A stretch of 64,000 nt of DNA from Bacillus sp. FJAT-27916 (GCF_001183965.1 NZ_LFZV01000001.1:996594-1060593), one strand, 5' to 3'. Counted from the first letter of the stretch, positions 17,224-28,901 are shown. The notes: a model not told the origin generated them from the sequence alone. Program-made: numbers and translations.

Positions 17224-17293
17224 TAATCTTCTTGCATTCCGGACATACTAGTTCATGAGAATGAATATAAAAGATGGGATGGGGTGTAAGAGG

Positions 17294-17842
17294 ATGAGGT
17301 TACGCGGCTTTATTACAGCTTGGGCTTTGTTGTCTTTGTTTGGGATCCAAGGAGCGGAGGGTCCAGTAAATATAGCGGCAGAGGCTGCGGTCAATCCATC
17401 CGTCGAGGTTGGTGAGCCGGTTCCAATACAGCGGACCATCATCTTGCAGCGTGTCTATTTAGACGGAGAAATAAGCGAAGAAACAATTGAGGAAACGATT
17501 ATTTCAATGGATGACTTCTGGCGGAAATATGATAAATGGCTGCTAGTTGACCAGAATGACAGCCAGCTTGTATTCCAGACTTATGTGGATGATATCTCGC
17601 CTCTTTTGAAAGGCAATGGGTATTTTGGAATCAAAGCTGATGGGACAATCAGTATTTTCAATGGGAAGCCAGTAAAAGATCAGGTCATTCAGTCCTTTTA
17701 CCAAATCGATCTGAAAAAGCTGGAATCAAGCCAGCAAACGGAGCTCTTAAAGGGTGTTAAGATTGAGAATAAGGAGCGGTATAAGCAATTTTTGGAGGTA
17801 TATAAGCCATACTCCATTTCGACTATGAAAACACTGCACTAA
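17294..17842 (+). CDS. bofC: Forespore intercompartmental signalling protein BofC
   Basis: The ATG at 17294, 7 bases after GGGGTG, gives 182 residues with an N-terminal signal peptide (MRLRGFITAWALLSLFGIQG). An upstream ATG at 17255 would disrupt the signal. The mature part includes VYLDGEISEE, SMDDFWRKYDKW, DDISPLLKGNGYFGI and FYQIDLKKLES, which match BofC. The protein is secreted into the forespore intermembrane space and inhibits SpoIVB, delaying pro-sigma-K processing. It is functionally linked to spoIVFA/FB in this window. Confidence 0.93.
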   Translation: MRLRGFITAWALLSLFGIQGAEGPVNIAAEAAVNPSVEVGEPVPIQRTIILQRVYLDGEISEETIEETIISMDDFWRKYDKWLLVDQNDSQLVFQTYVDDISPLLKGNGYFGIKADGTISIFNGKPVKDQVIQSFYQIDLKKLESSQQTELLKGVKIENKERYKQFLEVYKPYSISTMKTLH

Positions 17843-17848
17843 AAAGGA

Positions 17849-18211
17849 AGAGGCTGGGACATAAGTAATTCAGCCAATCATAAACCCGAATGATTAGACG
17901 GTCATGAATGAATCTATCGTCTAATCATTCGGGTCTTTATTTGTTGTATTCCATGCATGAGTTGATTGAGGCTTTCTACTATTAGTGAATAGTGGGATGG
18001 AGAGAAATGCACTCGACTCCTGCGGGAAGTAGAGAAAAGGCCTGAGACCCCACAGGCGTAAGTGCCGAGGAGGCTCAGCTTCCTCAGCGGAAAGCGAGTG
18101 AATTTCACACAATGGAAGATACTTGTACTTCCAGCTGCTATTGAATAGGAAGATTATGCTGCAAACACTCGTTTTTGAGAATCATTTATTTCGTTTTGTC
18201 CCTGCCTCTTT
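17849..18211 (+). repeat. Non-coding GGGACATAA-type repeat element, copy 1
   Basis: The element begins 7 bases after the bofC stop. Outer arms AGAGGCTGGGACA (17849-17861) and TGTCCCTGCCTCT (18197-18209) are inverted repeats with one mismatch, the right arm running into T7. Inside are a near-perfect 16-17 bp hairpin (17884-17900 with 17918-17934) and a GC-rich core (18010-18100) that opens CACTCG and closes CGAGTG and contains GACTCCTGCGGGA, GAGACCCCACAGGCG, GAGGAGGCTCAGC and GCGGAAAGCGAG. Similar cores are scattered through many Bacillus genomes. I see no credible gene here. Confidence 0.75.
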
Positions 18212-18327
18212 TTTTATCCACTCATGTGCCTATAAGTCAAAAATGCAAACATTTGTGCTGAGTTGAGTATGATGGATAAATATAGTGTGGTACAATGGTT
18301 TACAGTCGAAAAAGAGGAGAGGTCAAG

Positions 18328-18942
18328 GTGTACGATTTCATTAAAGGAAGGGTAGACTATGTCTGTCCTGAATATATAGTAATAGAAGCGAACGGGATTG
18401 GCTATCTGATTCAGGCACCCAACCCGTTTGTGTTCTCTGGCGGAGATGAAGAGAAGAAAATCTTTGTTCACCATTATGTCAGGGAGGATGCGGTCGCTCT
18501 TTATGGCTTTACTTCCCGCGAGGAGAAGAAGCTGTTTATGAAGCTGCTCAATGTGACAGGAATCGGTCCAAAAGGTGCGCTGGCGGTGCTTGCGACAGGC
18601 CGTGTGGATCAAGTTGTTGAGGCTATTGAGGCAGAGGATGAGAAGTTCCTTGTGAAATTCCCTGGAATCGGGAAGAAGACAGCAAGGCAAATGATTCTCG
18701 ACTTGAAGGGCAAGCTCGATGATGTGGCTCCTGATGCCTTCCCAGATCTATTCTCCACAGAGGGCGGTAAGGAGTTGAGCGGCTACAGCAAGACCAATCA
18801 TGAACTCGAGGAAGCCTTGCTTGCGCTTGAAGCCCTTGGATATTCAAGCAAGGAGATCAAGAAGGTTGTAGCACAACTTGAGAAAGAAAAGAAAACGACT
18901 GAAGAGTATATTAAGGATGCCTTACAGCTCATGCTGAAATAG
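18328..18942 (+). CDS. ruvA: Holliday junction helicase subunit RuvA
   Basis: The GTG at 18328 ([20 protein letters not shown]) follows GAGGAGAGG and gives 204 residues; the upstream frame to 18295 is unlikely to be translated. An OB-fold domain (1-62), tandem helix-hairpin-helix motifs ([32 protein letters not shown]) and a C-terminal RuvB-binding three-helix domain (~155-204) are present. RuvA tetramers hold the four-way junction while RuvB drives branch migration. Confidence 0.96.
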   Translation: MYDFIKGRVDYVCPEYIVIEANGIGYLIQAPNPFVFSGGDEEKKIFVHHYVREDAVALYGFTSREEKKLFMKLLNVTGIGPKGALAVLATGRVDQVVEAIEAEDEKFLVKFPGIGKKTARQMILDLKGKLDDVAPDAFPDLFSTEGGKELSGYSKTNHELEEALLALEALGYSSKEIKKVVAQLEKEKKTTEEYIKDALQLMLK

Positions 18943-18953
18943 GAGGTATGAAC

Positions 18954-19955
18954 ATGGATGAGAGAATCATGGACATAGAGGCACAAAATCAGGATGAGGC
19001 GTTTGAGTTCAGCCTCAGGCCGCAAAACCTCAGCCAGTATATTGGACAGGATAAGGTGAAGGAGAATTTGCGCGTTTTTATAGATGCGGCCAAGATGAGG
19101 GAGGAAGCCCTCGACCATGTCCTTTTATACGGACCGCCGGGACTCGGGAAAACGACGCTTGCTGCGATTATTGCCAATGAGATGGGGGTGGCTCTTCGGA
19201 CAACCTCTGGCCCGGCTATTGAACGCCCGGGTGATTTGGCAGCCATATTGAGCGCCTTGCAGCCTGGAGAGGTATTATTTATTGATGAGATTCACCGCCT
19301 GCCTAAATCCGTGGAAGAGGTTCTCTATCCTGCGATGGAAGATTTCTGCCTTGATATTGTCATAGGAAAAGGGCCAGGTGCTAGGTCTGTCCGCATTGAT
19401 CTTCCTCCGTTTACCCTTGTCGGAGCAACGACAAGAGCGGGCTCCGTTTCAGCCCCGCTGCGGGACAGGTTTGGGGTTGTGTCCCGATTGGAATACTATT
19501 CAGAGATTCAATTAAGGGAAATCGTTAAACGTACCGCACAAGTGCTTGATACGGAAATTGACGAGCATGCGGCAAGCGAAATCGCCCGCCGTTCTCGTGG
19601 AACCCCGCGGATTGCCAACCGCCTTCTTAGAAGGGTTCGAGACTTCGCCCAGGTGCGTGGTGACGGAAATATTGTGTTTGAACTAGCGGATTATGCCCTT
19701 GAGCTCATGCAGGTTGATAAGGTTGGTCTGGATCAAATTGACCGGAAGCTCTTGCTTGGCATTATTGAGAAATTTAAGGGCGGACCTGTGGGCCTGGATA
19801 CGATTGCAGCGACAATCGGGGAAGAGTCGGGAACAATTGAAGATGTGTATGAGCCGTATTTAATGCAGATTGGGTTTATGCAGCGCACGCCGAGAGGGCG
19901 GGTTGTCACCGATCATGTGTACAGACATTTTAATATTGAGGTGCCAAATCCATGA
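18954..19955 (+). CDS. ruvB: Holliday junction helicase motor RuvB
   Basis: The ATG at 18954 is 7 bases after GGAGG; the ATG at 18948 is only one base away and is less likely. 333 residues: Walker [10 protein letters not shown] (60-68), Walker [10 protein letters not shown], sensor 1 GATTRAGS, Arg finger region [15 protein letters not shown], and a winged-helix C-terminus ending TDHVYRHFN. It is the AAA+ motor of RuvAB. The end overlaps the next gene by 4 bases. Confidence 0.97.
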   Translation: MDERIMDIEAQNQDEAFEFSLRPQNLSQYIGQDKVKENLRVFIDAAKMREEALDHVLLYGPPGLGKTTLAAIIANEMGVALRTTSGPAIERPGDLAAILSALQPGEVLFIDEIHRLPKSVEEVLYPAMEDFCLDIVIGKGPGARSVRIDLPPFTLVGATTRAGSVSAPLRDRFGVVSRLEYYSEIQLREIVKRTAQVLDTEIDEHAASEIARRSRGTPRIANRLLRRVRDFAQVRGDGNIVFELADYALELMQVDKVGLDQIDRKLLLGIIEKFKGGPVGLDTIAATIGEESGTIEDVYEPYLMQIGFMQRTPRGRVVTDHVYRHFNIEVPNP

Positions 19956-20158
19956 ATCAATTGCCAAAAACGATTATGATAGTGGGTGTGGTTATTTTTG
20001 CCGTCGGATTTTTGATGCAATTTATCAAGCTCGGCCGGCTGCCAGGCGACATCATCATCAAGAAGGAGAATACAACCTTCTACTTCCCGTTAATGACCTC
20101 CATTATTGTCAGTGTCATATTAACGGGTCTGTTATATGTAATAGGAAGATTTAAATAA
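19952..20158 (+). CDS. DUF2905 small membrane protein
   Basis: 68 residues with two membrane helices ([35 protein letters not shown]) and the family hallmark [20 protein letters not shown] between them. DUF2905 proteins are often encoded directly after ruvB; their function is unknown. The ATG overlaps the ruvB stop (ATGA). Confidence 0.85.
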   Translation: MNQLPKTIMIVGVVIFAVGFLMQFIKLGRLPGDIIIKKENTTFYFPLMTSIIVSVILTGLLYVIGRFK

Positions 20159-20182
20159 GTAATTGGAAATGGAAGTGTCATC

Positions 20183-22374
<2,192 letters not shown>

Positions 22375-22408
22375 CCTTTGATACACATCAATAGAAAGGA
22401 GTGAAAAT

Positions 22409-22702
22409 ATGTTATCTCAATTCTTATTGCCAATCATTCTTTTGGTGTTCTTTTACTTGGTATTGATCCGACCACAGCAAAAACGTCAAAAAGAAACAGT
22501 TAAGATGCAAAACGATCTCCAAAAGGGAGATAAAGTCATTACTATTGGCGGTTTACACGGAACTGTGGATGCTGTCGATGAAGATAAGGTCATCCTTAAG
22601 AGCCCGGATGGTTCACGCTTAACGTTTGAAAAGCGCTGCGTAAGCCAAGTAGTCCAAAAGAAAGAATCCGTAGCAACTGCTGAAACAGTAACGGATAAAT
22701 AA
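22409..22702 (+). CDS. yajC: Preprotein translocase auxiliary subunit YajC
   Basis: 97 residues: one N-terminal membrane helix (FLLPIILLVFFYLVLIRPQQKRQKE) and a cytoplasmic domain with GDKVITIGGLHGTVDAVDEDKV, the YajC signature. It associates with SecDF, whose gene lies 3.5 kb downstream. AAGGAG lies 9 bases before the ATG. Confidence 0.96.
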   Translation: MLSQFLLPIILLVFFYLVLIRPQQKRQKETVKMQNDLQKGDKVITIGGLHGTVDAVDEDKVILKSPDGSRLTFEKRCVSQVVQKKESVATAETVTDK

Positions 22703-22705
22703 TAG

Positions 22706-22740
22706 AAAACCTAGCCAGCTTAAGCTGGCTAGGTTTTTTT
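22706..22740 (+). terminator. Bidirectional terminator between yajC and yrzE-like gene
   Basis: A perfect 14-bp palindrome (AACCTAGCCAGCTT / AAGCTGGCTAGGTT) flanked by AAAA on the left and TTTTTTT on the right. The genes are convergent and the hairpin overlaps the last codons of the minus-strand gene. Confidence 0.92.
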
Positions 22741-23121
22741 CATTTCTGGGCCCCCGCTTAAGTTTACGCCGAGGACACCGCCCATCATCGCCGTCACGAT
22801 GAAGCAGGCATTATAGATGAGCTGTTTAGATGTGAATAAGGCATCAAGACCGAGGTATTGATAGAGAAAGACAATCAGCGTATAAATAAGTCCCGTCCCG
22901 CCCCCAAGGAGCCACCCTTGCTTCTTTCCTTTCCCGCCCGCAATGAAGCCGCCGATAAAAAGGGTGAGAAAAGACAAAATCATGATGATATACGTCAGGG
23001 AAGATTCTGCAACATTGGTGAATCTCAGGATAAGAGAGAAGAACAGGCTGAATACGGCAGCCATGATGAAGATCGTCACGACACCGTATAGAATTGCTGA
23101 ACCTAAGTTTCTCGATTCGAT
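22729..23121 (-). CDS. yrzE: TIGR04086/YrzE-like four-helix membrane protein
   Basis: Four hydrophobic helices, with GGFIAGGKGKKQGWLLGGGTGLIY as a conserved glycine-rich loop pair. Function is unknown. The first standard start codon is GTG at 23079, which has no Shine-Dalgarno and would cut into the first helix region. AAAGGAG (23131-23137) is ideally spaced (9 bases) from an ATC at 23119-23121 that would give MESRNLGSAILYGVV, a natural N-terminus; an ATT at 23125-23127 and CTG at 23128-23130 are closer. I therefore infer a non-canonical AUC start, giving 130 residues. The stop lies within the shared terminator. Confidence 0.75.
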   Translation of the reverse strand: MESRNLGSAILYGVVTIFIMAAVFSLFFSLILRFTNVAESSLTYIIMILSFLTLFIGGFIAGGKGKKQGWLLGGGTGLIYTLIVFLYQYLGLDALFTSKQLIYNACFIVTAMMGGVLGVNLSGGPEMKKT

Positions 23122-23283
23122 TGGAATCAGCTCCTTTCAACCAAAAAAGTATGTCTTACCAATACTTTATTCAGCTTGGGAATATTTAGAATGTTTTTTT
23201 GTACAACCCGTCATTTAATGTGATTGAGCCTTGAGGTTATAGCAAATACTATTCATTGCTAGATTGGAAAAAGAGGAGAGCGA

Positions 23284-23946
23284 GTGGGTTTCATGGATTA
23301 TTTAATGGTTATCTGGAGGACAGTGTTTCTTTATGTCGTGATATTTTTTGTATTTCGGATTATGGGAAAGAGAGAAATAGGAGAGTTAAGCCTGCTTGAT
23401 TTGGTTGTATTCGTCATGATTGCTGATATTGCTGTCATCGGAATTGAGAATTATGATGGAGAGATTATAGAGGCGGTATTGCCTATTGTCACCCTGTTTA
23501 TCATTCAAATGACCATTGCCTATGCATCCTTGAAGCTCCCCTTCTTGCGCAAGGTGATAGATGGTGAACCGACGTTCCTTATTCATAATGGTAAAATCAA
23601 TCAAAAGGCGATGAAAAAGCTGCGCTATAACATGGATGACTTATTGATGCAGCTTCGCGAAAAAGGGGTCAGGAATATCAGTGAGGTGGAGTTTGGGATT
23701 GTGGAGGCGTCTGGAAAGCTGTCTGTCTATGAATTTGTGGAGCCGGCGCCATTGGCTGCTGTGAAGCCAGCGCCAATCCTTACCCTCATTCAGGACGGAA
23801 AAGTCATGAAGGAAAATCTTAAGGGGATTGGACGAACAGAAAGCTGGCTCACAGCTGAGCTTAGGCGATATGGGCATCCTGATTTGAAAGATGTCTTTCT
23901 ATGCAGCCTGGAGGATGATGCTTTACGCATTTTTAGAAAGGAATGA
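23284..23946 (+). CDS. yrbG: DUF421 (YetF/YrbG family) membrane protein
   Basis: 220 residues. Three N-terminal membrane helices with FFVFRIMGKREIGELSLLDLVVFVMIADIA, then two cytoplasmic domains including DGEPTFLIHNGKINQKAMKKLRYNMDDLLMQLREKG, the DUF421 core. Family members in spore-formers influence germination or spore envelope in some species, but the molecular role is unknown. GTG at 23284 has GGAG 5 bases upstream. Convergent with spoVB, with only 5 bases between stops and no obvious terminator. Confidence 0.88.
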   Translation: MGFMDYLMVIWRTVFLYVVIFFVFRIMGKREIGELSLLDLVVFVMIADIAVIGIENYDGEIIEAVLPIVTLFIIQMTIAYASLKLPFLRKVIDGEPTFLIHNGKINQKAMKKLRYNMDDLLMQLREKGVRNISEVEFGIVEASGKLSVYEFVEPAPLAAVKPAPILTLIQDGKVMKENLKGIGRTESWLTAELRRYGHPDLKDVFLCSLEDDALRIFRKE

Positions 23947-23951
23947 CAGAC

Positions 23952-25517
23952 TTATTTGAATGGTGTTAATGCGGCTAGGATTGTCCCAATGATTGGTATT
24001 CTCCGGATTTCATCTTTGCGGATGATTCCAGTTAACATACTGCCTGCCAAGAAGAATAAGCTCATGGCAGAAGCAGAGAGAAGAATTCGATTTAGGGCAG
24101 GAACGTCGGTCAGCCAGTTGAAATAGAGCATATGTCCAATGATGCCGGTAAACACCATCACGATAAGCGCCATTAAATATTCATGCAGATAAATGGTTAG
24201 ACTGATCTTTTTCATGACACTGGCGAAATGAAGCATGGTCACGAGGACAGTGCTGACACAAATCGCGATTGCAGCTCCCATAATACCGAATGATGGCTGG
24301 GCAACAAGTGTAATGATTAAGACAATCTTGACCAATGAGCCGATAATGCTGTTAAACATCGCTGCTTTAGCCATATTTAATGCCTGCAGAACCGAGTTAA
24401 GCGGCCCCTGATAGAAAAAGAAAATAAAGAATGGAGCCATGAAGCGTACATATACACCCGCATGCTCATTATGATAAACAGCTTCCATGATGGGATGAGC
24501 TAACACAAATAAAACGACCACCGCGAGCGTCCCGCTCAGGAAAGAAAGACGGAGAGACTGCTGGATGCGATGAACAACCTGCTTAATATTCCCTTTTGAA
24601 TAGGCCTCACTTACAGCTGGGACAAGTGAGACACCAAGTGATATGGTGATAAAGGAAGGCAGCATGAGCAAGGGAACAGCATAACCCGCGAGCTCCCCGT
24701 ATTGGGCTGTGGCAACGCCTGTTGCGACACCTGCTGCGGCAAGGCTTCTCGCTACGACAATCGGCTCAATGAACCAAGTGATAGAACCAACCATACGGCT
24801 CCCCGTTGCCGGGATAGAGATGGACAGCAGCTCCATCAATGTATCCTTGCCTCCTGCAGCATAACGGAAAAATTGTTTGCGAAGACGGAAGGGCTTTTTC
24901 ACTTTAAACATGAACATTAAGTAAAGGAGCGATGCAAGCTCCCCAATAACAGAAGCAATCATGGCGCCTGCTGCGGCATATTCAATTCCGTATGGCAGAA
25001 AAGCCTTTGTTAAAGCAGCGATCATGGAGATACGAATTACCTGTTCAACCACCATGGAAATGGCATGGGGCTTCATATTCTGCTTACCTTGGAAATATCC
25101 CCGCAGAACGGCTGATATAGCCGCAATCGGAATGATGGGGATTATGGCTATTAAAGGATAATATGTCCGTGAATCTGTAAAAACATGGGTGGATAGATAA
25201 GGAGCCAGCAAGAATAAGATGGGGGTAAAGATGGCAGATAAACCACCTGTAACCGTTAACGCTACAACGAGAATTTTTTTCGTCTTCTGATGGTCCCCGC
25301 GTGCCGTTGCTTCTGCCACGAACTTTGATATCGCAATCGGCATGCCGAGCTGAACCGCCGCAATCACTAGAAATAAGGAGGGCAATGCCATCATATACAA
25401 CCCTACGCCTTCTTCCCCGATAAAGCGGGCTATGACGATTCGGTTCACAAAACCGAGCACTCTCGTAATCAAGCCTGCAATCATCAAGATCACTGTGCCC
25501 CTGATAAAACTAGACAT
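23952..25517 (-). CDS. spoVB: Stage V sporulation protein SpoVB (MOP-superfamily flippase)
   Basis: 521 residues and about 14 membrane helices. It begins SSFIRGTVILMIAGLITRVLGFVNRIVIARFIGEEGVGLYMM, the signature of the MurJ-like polysaccharide exporter group used in sporulation. SpoVB is required for spore cortex synthesis and is thought to flip lipid II or a related precursor. The order yrbG-spoVB-comN matches B. subtilis. The minus-strand orientation keeps it separate from the secDF unit. Confidence 0.94.
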   Translation of the reverse strand: MSSFIRGTVILMIAGLITRVLGFVNRIVIARFIGEEGVGLYMMALPSLFLVIAAVQLGMPIAISKFVAEATARGDHQKTKKILVVALTVTGGLSAIFTPILFLLAPYLSTHVFTDSRTYYPLIAIIPIIPIAAISAVLRGYFQGKQNMKPHAISMVVEQVIRISMIAALTKAFLPYGIEYAAAGAMIASVIGELASLLYLMFMFKVKKPFRLRKQFFRYAAGGKDTLMELLSISIPATGSRMVGSITWFIEPIVVARSLAAAGVATGVATAQYGELAGYAVPLLMLPSFITISLGVSLVPAVSEAYSKGNIKQVVHRIQQSLRLSFLSGTLAVVVLFVLAHPIMEAVYHNEHAGVYVRFMAPFFIFFFYQGPLNSVLQALNMAKAAMFNSIIGSLVKIVLIITLVAQPSFGIMGAAIAICVSTVLVTMLHFASVMKKISLTIYLHEYLMALIVMVFTGIIGHMLYFNWLTDVPALNRILLSASAMSLFFLAGSMLTGIIRKDEIRRIPIIGTILAALTPFK

Positions 25518-25649
25518 TCAATTCCCTACCTTCTCAAAAAAGCTGCAATCTATTACAATTAATCTATATGCAGCTAAATGGGCCAACCATGACAAGCTTC
25601 AAGGATTTAGTGAAAAATACATACTATATTGGCTTGGAGGATGATGATT

Positions 25650-25958
25650 ATGGCACAACAACACCCATATGAGAAATATCGTCAAGAAATGCATCCTGCG
25701 CTGAAAAGCAAGCAGGAAGAGTTTGAGCTGCTCGGCTATCCAGAAATCACAGAGGAGGACATTTGGAGATGTCTGATTCAGAAGAAATGGAAGAAGGCTA
25801 ATGCTGAGGCACGACAATATGAAATCATTCAAGATATCATGCAGCTGAAAGTGTCAGATTACATGAATTATGCCACTACTGCCGCCTTGATTGAGGGTGA
25901 GAGCATGAAGAAGGATATCGCCGCTGGATTGGAGGATTTTAAGGATCTATTCTCGTGA
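25650..25958 (+). CDS. comN: Post-transcriptional competence regulator ComN
   Basis: ATG at 25650, 9 bases after GGAGG, gives 102 residues (MAQQHPYEKYRQEMHP); the frame opens at 25629. Features are a helical, charged small protein with ITEEDIWRCLIQKKWKK and YEIIQDIMQLKVSDYMNY, matching ComN/YrzD. In B. subtilis ComN controls comEA mRNA localisation through interaction with DivIVA and an untranslated mRNA region. Position between spoVB and secDF is conserved. Confidence 0.88.
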   Translation: MAQQHPYEKYRQEMHPALKSKQEEFELLGYPEITEEDIWRCLIQKKWKKANAEARQYEIIQDIMQLKVSDYMNYATTAALIEGESMKKDIAAGLEDFKDLFS

Positions 25959-26056
25959 TGGAAATGGCTTGGGTCAGCAATGGCCCGTATGCGTCAATCT
26001 TTGTAAGAAAATTCACATCTTTTGAACGAAATATTTCCATATATTGTGGAATCAAA

Positions 26057-26085
26057 TTGACACTTAACCCGCAATCTTTCATAAT
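26057..26085 (+). promoter_or_regulatory. Sigma-A promoter of secDF
   Basis: TTGACA (26057-26062), 17-base spacer, CATAAT (26080-26085): five of six in the -10 and six of six in the -35. It lies 120 bases before the secDF start. Confidence 0.8.
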
Positions 26086-26205
26086 AAGAACGTTATAGGA
26101 AAGCAATCTTTTTGATTGAATCAACTAGGCACATGTTTTACCAAGCATAGCGTCCTTTCATGCTGCTTCAATCGGAAAATTTCAATTAGGAGGCTAATTT
26201 ACATA

Positions 26206-28470
26206 ATGGTAAAAAGAAGCAGAATCGTCGCTTTCTTGCTCATTGTTCTCGTATTAGGCGGGACAATGCTTGGAACGACAGAAAATGTTATGAAGAAAAT
26301 TAAACTGGGCCTCGACCTTCAAGGCGGCTTTGAAGTTCTGTACAAGGTTGAACCGCTTAAGGAAGGCCAGAAAATTAATGATAATACTATGTCTGCAACG
26401 GCAAGTGCGCTCGACCGACGGATTAATGTTCTCGGTGTAAGCGAGCCGGTCATCTCGATTGAGGATGATAACCGGATTCGCGTTCAGCTTGCCGGTGTAG
26501 AAGACCAAGAAAATGCACGTGAGATATTATCCACCTCTGCAAATCTAACCTTCCGTGATGTTAATGACAAAATCATGCTTGACGGAAGCGACCTGAAGGA
26601 AGGCGGAGCCAGCCAAAGCTATGATGAAACGAACCAGCCCGTTGTTTCTGTCAAGCTGAAGGATGGGAAGAAGTTTGGCGAAGTCACGAAAGAAATTCTC
26701 GCCATGGCACCAAATAATCAGCTTGTCATTTGGTTGGACTTTGAAGAAGGAAAGGATTCCTATAAAGCAGAGGCAGCAAAGGAAGACCCGAAATTCATTT
26801 CCGCTCCTAATGTAAACTATCAGATTAATTCTGATGAAGTTATGATTTCCGGAAACTTTACAGTTGAGGAAGCGAAGGAGCTTGCATCTGTCTTGAATGC
26901 AGGGGCTCTTCCTGTTCAATTAGACGAAATTTACTCCACATCAGTAGGAGCATCCTTCGGGGAAGAAGCGCTCAACAGTACACTATTAGCTGGTGTGATT
27001 GGTATTTTAGCCATCTTCCTATTTATGATGCTGTACTATCGTTTGCCGGGTGTGGTAGCTGTCGTTACCCTGTCTGCTTATGTGTATTTAATCATTCTAG
27101 TCTATGACTGGATGAATGCCGTGCTTACACTGCCGGGTATCGCCGCCCTTATCTTAGGGGTTGGGATGGCTGTCGATGCGAATATTATCACCAATGAGCG
27201 GATTCGTGATGAAATTCGAAAGGGCCGAACAATCAAAGCAGCCTTCAAGGAAGGGAACAAAAACTCCCTCTCCACGATCTTCGATGCCAATTTAACGACT
27301 CTGTTAGCAGCCATTGTCTTGTTTGTGTATGGGACAAGCTCTGTTAAAGGCTTTGCGACAAGCTTGATTGTCAGTATTTTAGTCAGCTTTATCACAGCCG
27401 TTTATGGAACCCGCCTCATTATGGGATTATGGGTAAACAGTAATTTCCTTGATAAGCGTCCAGGCTGGTTTGGTATTAAGAAAAGCGAAATTCATGATTT
27501 AAATGAATTCAAGAAGGATAAATATTTACCAACGAAATTTGATAAATGGGATTTCATTAAGCCTTCTAAGAAATTCTTTATCCTTTCCATCATCGTTACG
27601 CTGATTGGTATTGGCTCCTTATTTGTAAGGGGGATGGATTTGGGAATTGACTTCTCAAGCGGTTCACGGATTCAAATTACGTCAGATGAGAAGATTTCCG
27701 TAGAGAAGATTGAAGCTGATCTTAAGGCAAATGATATTGAAGCCCAGGATATTGTCTTGACCGGCGATGATGATAAATCCGTTGTCGTGAGAACGAAGCA
27801 GGTGTTCAATAAGGACGAAATTGCTGCGCTTGGCACCTATTTCAATGATAAATATGGTCATAAGCCAAATGTAAATACTGTGTCTCCAACCGTTGGAAAG
27901 GAATTAGCGAAGAATGCCATGATAGCAACCGCGATTGCATCAATCGGTATCATTATCTATGCGAGCATTCGCTTTGAATGGAGAATGGCCCTGCCTTCTG
28001 TATTGGCGCTCTTGCATGATGCATTTATGATTATCACGATATTCAGCATATTCCAAATTGAGGTAGATTTAACCTTTATTGCTGCCGTACTGACGATTAT
28101 CGGTTACTCCATCAACGATACGATTGTTACCTTTGACCGGATTCGTGAGAATATGCGTCAGAAGAAACGTATTAAGACACGGGCTGAGCTTAATGAAATT
28201 ATCAATATCAGTATCCGTCAAACATTGGTGCGTTCAATCAATACGGTTATCACCGTGCTTGTCGTTGTAATCGCGATGATGATTTTTGGCAGTCAGTCCA
28301 TCTATAACTTTAACTTGGCCTTGCTGATTGGTCTTGTAACGGGCATGTATTCTTCAGTCCTGATTGCGGCACCATTATATGCAATTTTAAAGGGCGGGGA
28401 ATTAAAGAAAAAAGGCACATTAAAGACCTACAAGGAAAAACGAGTTACATCTGACCAGCCGCAAGTATAA
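26206..28470 (+). CDS. secDF: Fused protein translocase subunit SecDF
   Basis: The ATG at 26206, downstream of TTAGGAGG (12 bases), gives 754 residues; the frame is open further upstream but without family resemblance. SecD half: GLDLQGGFEVLYKV, LPGIAALILGVGMAVDANIITNERIRDE, IFDANLTTLLAAIVL. SecF half: GIDFSSGSRIQI, IIGYSINDTIVTFDRIRENM. Twelve membrane helices and two large external loops. It uses the proton motive force to complete Sec export. Fusion of SecD and SecF is normal for Bacillus. Confidence 0.97.
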   Translation: MVKRSRIVAFLLIVLVLGGTMLGTTENVMKKIKLGLDLQGGFEVLYKVEPLKEGQKINDNTMSATASALDRRINVLGVSEPVISIEDDNRIRVQLAGVEDQENAREILSTSANLTFRDVNDKIMLDGSDLKEGGASQSYDETNQPVVSVKLKDGKKFGEVTKEILAMAPNNQLVIWLDFEEGKDSYKAEAAKEDPKFISAPNVNYQINSDEVMISGNFTVEEAKELASVLNAGALPVQLDEIYSTSVGASFGEEALNSTLLAGVIGILAIFLFMMLYYRLPGVVAVVTLSAYVYLIILVYDWMNAVLTLPGIAALILGVGMAVDANIITNERIRDEIRKGRTIKAAFKEGNKNSLSTIFDANLTTLLAAIVLFVYGTSSVKGFATSLIVSILVSFITAVYGTRLIMGLWVNSNFLDKRPGWFGIKKSEIHDLNEFKKDKYLPTKFDKWDFIKPSKKFFILSIIVTLIGIGSLFVRGMDLGIDFSSGSRIQITSDEKISVEKIEADLKANDIEAQDIVLTGDDDKSVVVRTKQVFNKDEIAALGTYFNDKYGHKPNVNTVSPTVGKELAKNAMIATAIASIGIIIYASIRFEWRMALPSVLALLHDAFMIITIFSIFQIEVDLTFIAAVLTIIGYSINDTIVTFDRIRENMRQKKRIKTRAELNEIINISIRQTLVRSINTVITVLVVVIAMMIFGSQSIYNFNLALLIGLVTGMYSSVLIAAPLYAILKGGELKKKGTLKTYKEKRVTSDQPQV

Positions 28471-28485
28471 AGCTGGAATAACCTA

Positions 28486-28516
28486 AGGCAGTCCGATCAT
28501 CCGGGCTGCTTTTTTG
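28486..28516 (+). terminator. Intrinsic terminator after secDF
   Basis: An 8-bp stem (GCAGTCCG / CGGGCTGC, one G-U) with a short loop, then TTTTTT. Confidence 0.88.
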
Positions 28517-28614
28517 TGTACGCAAAGGAGTAGGATGTCTATTTACAGAGGAAAAGGGAATAGATAAATGGCGAATATATTTATGTTTTCTTGAATGGAA
28601 GGAGGACATGAGGA

Positions 28615-28878
28615 ATGAAGAAATTGCAATGGTTTGTTATACTTGGCATCGTGTTTACCGTCATAGTAGCTGTCTTTGCAGTTGTCAATGTAGAGGATGT
28701 AGCCGTTAATTATGTGTTTGGAACGGCCTATTGGCCGCTTATTCTCGTTATATTAGGGTCGGTTGTCATGGGTGGGGTAATTGTCGGGTCAGCATTGGCC
28801 GTAAGGATTCTTCATCTGTCGAAAGAGCTGAAAAAGCTGAAAAAAGAGCTTGGCAGGGAAGAGGAACATGAGGAATGA
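28615..28878 (+). CDS. yrvD: LapA-domain (DUF1049) membrane protein YrvD
   Basis: 87 residues with two membrane helices (WFVILGIVFTVIVAVFAVVNVE; WPLILVILGSVVMGGVIVGS), the VNVEDVAVNYVFG motif between them, and a lysine/glutamate-rich coiled-coil tail (LSKELKKLKKELGREEEHEE). This is the LapA/YrvD organisation; the role in Gram-positives is unknown. AAGGAGG lies upstream of the ATG. Placed before recJ as in B. subtilis. Confidence 0.85.
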   Translation: MKKLQWFVILGIVFTVIVAVFAVVNVEDVAVNYVFGTAYWPLILVILGSVVMGGVIVGSALAVRILHLSKELKKLKKELGREEEHEE

Positions 28879-28901
28879 ACGAAAATTTTCTATCTCCTGC
28901 A

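Noticed and set aside
17914-18112. Two overlapping minus-strand frames of about 64 codons inside repeat copy 1
   Set aside because: They arise from the GC-rich core of the repeat and match no protein family; such frames are frequent false predictions in this element.
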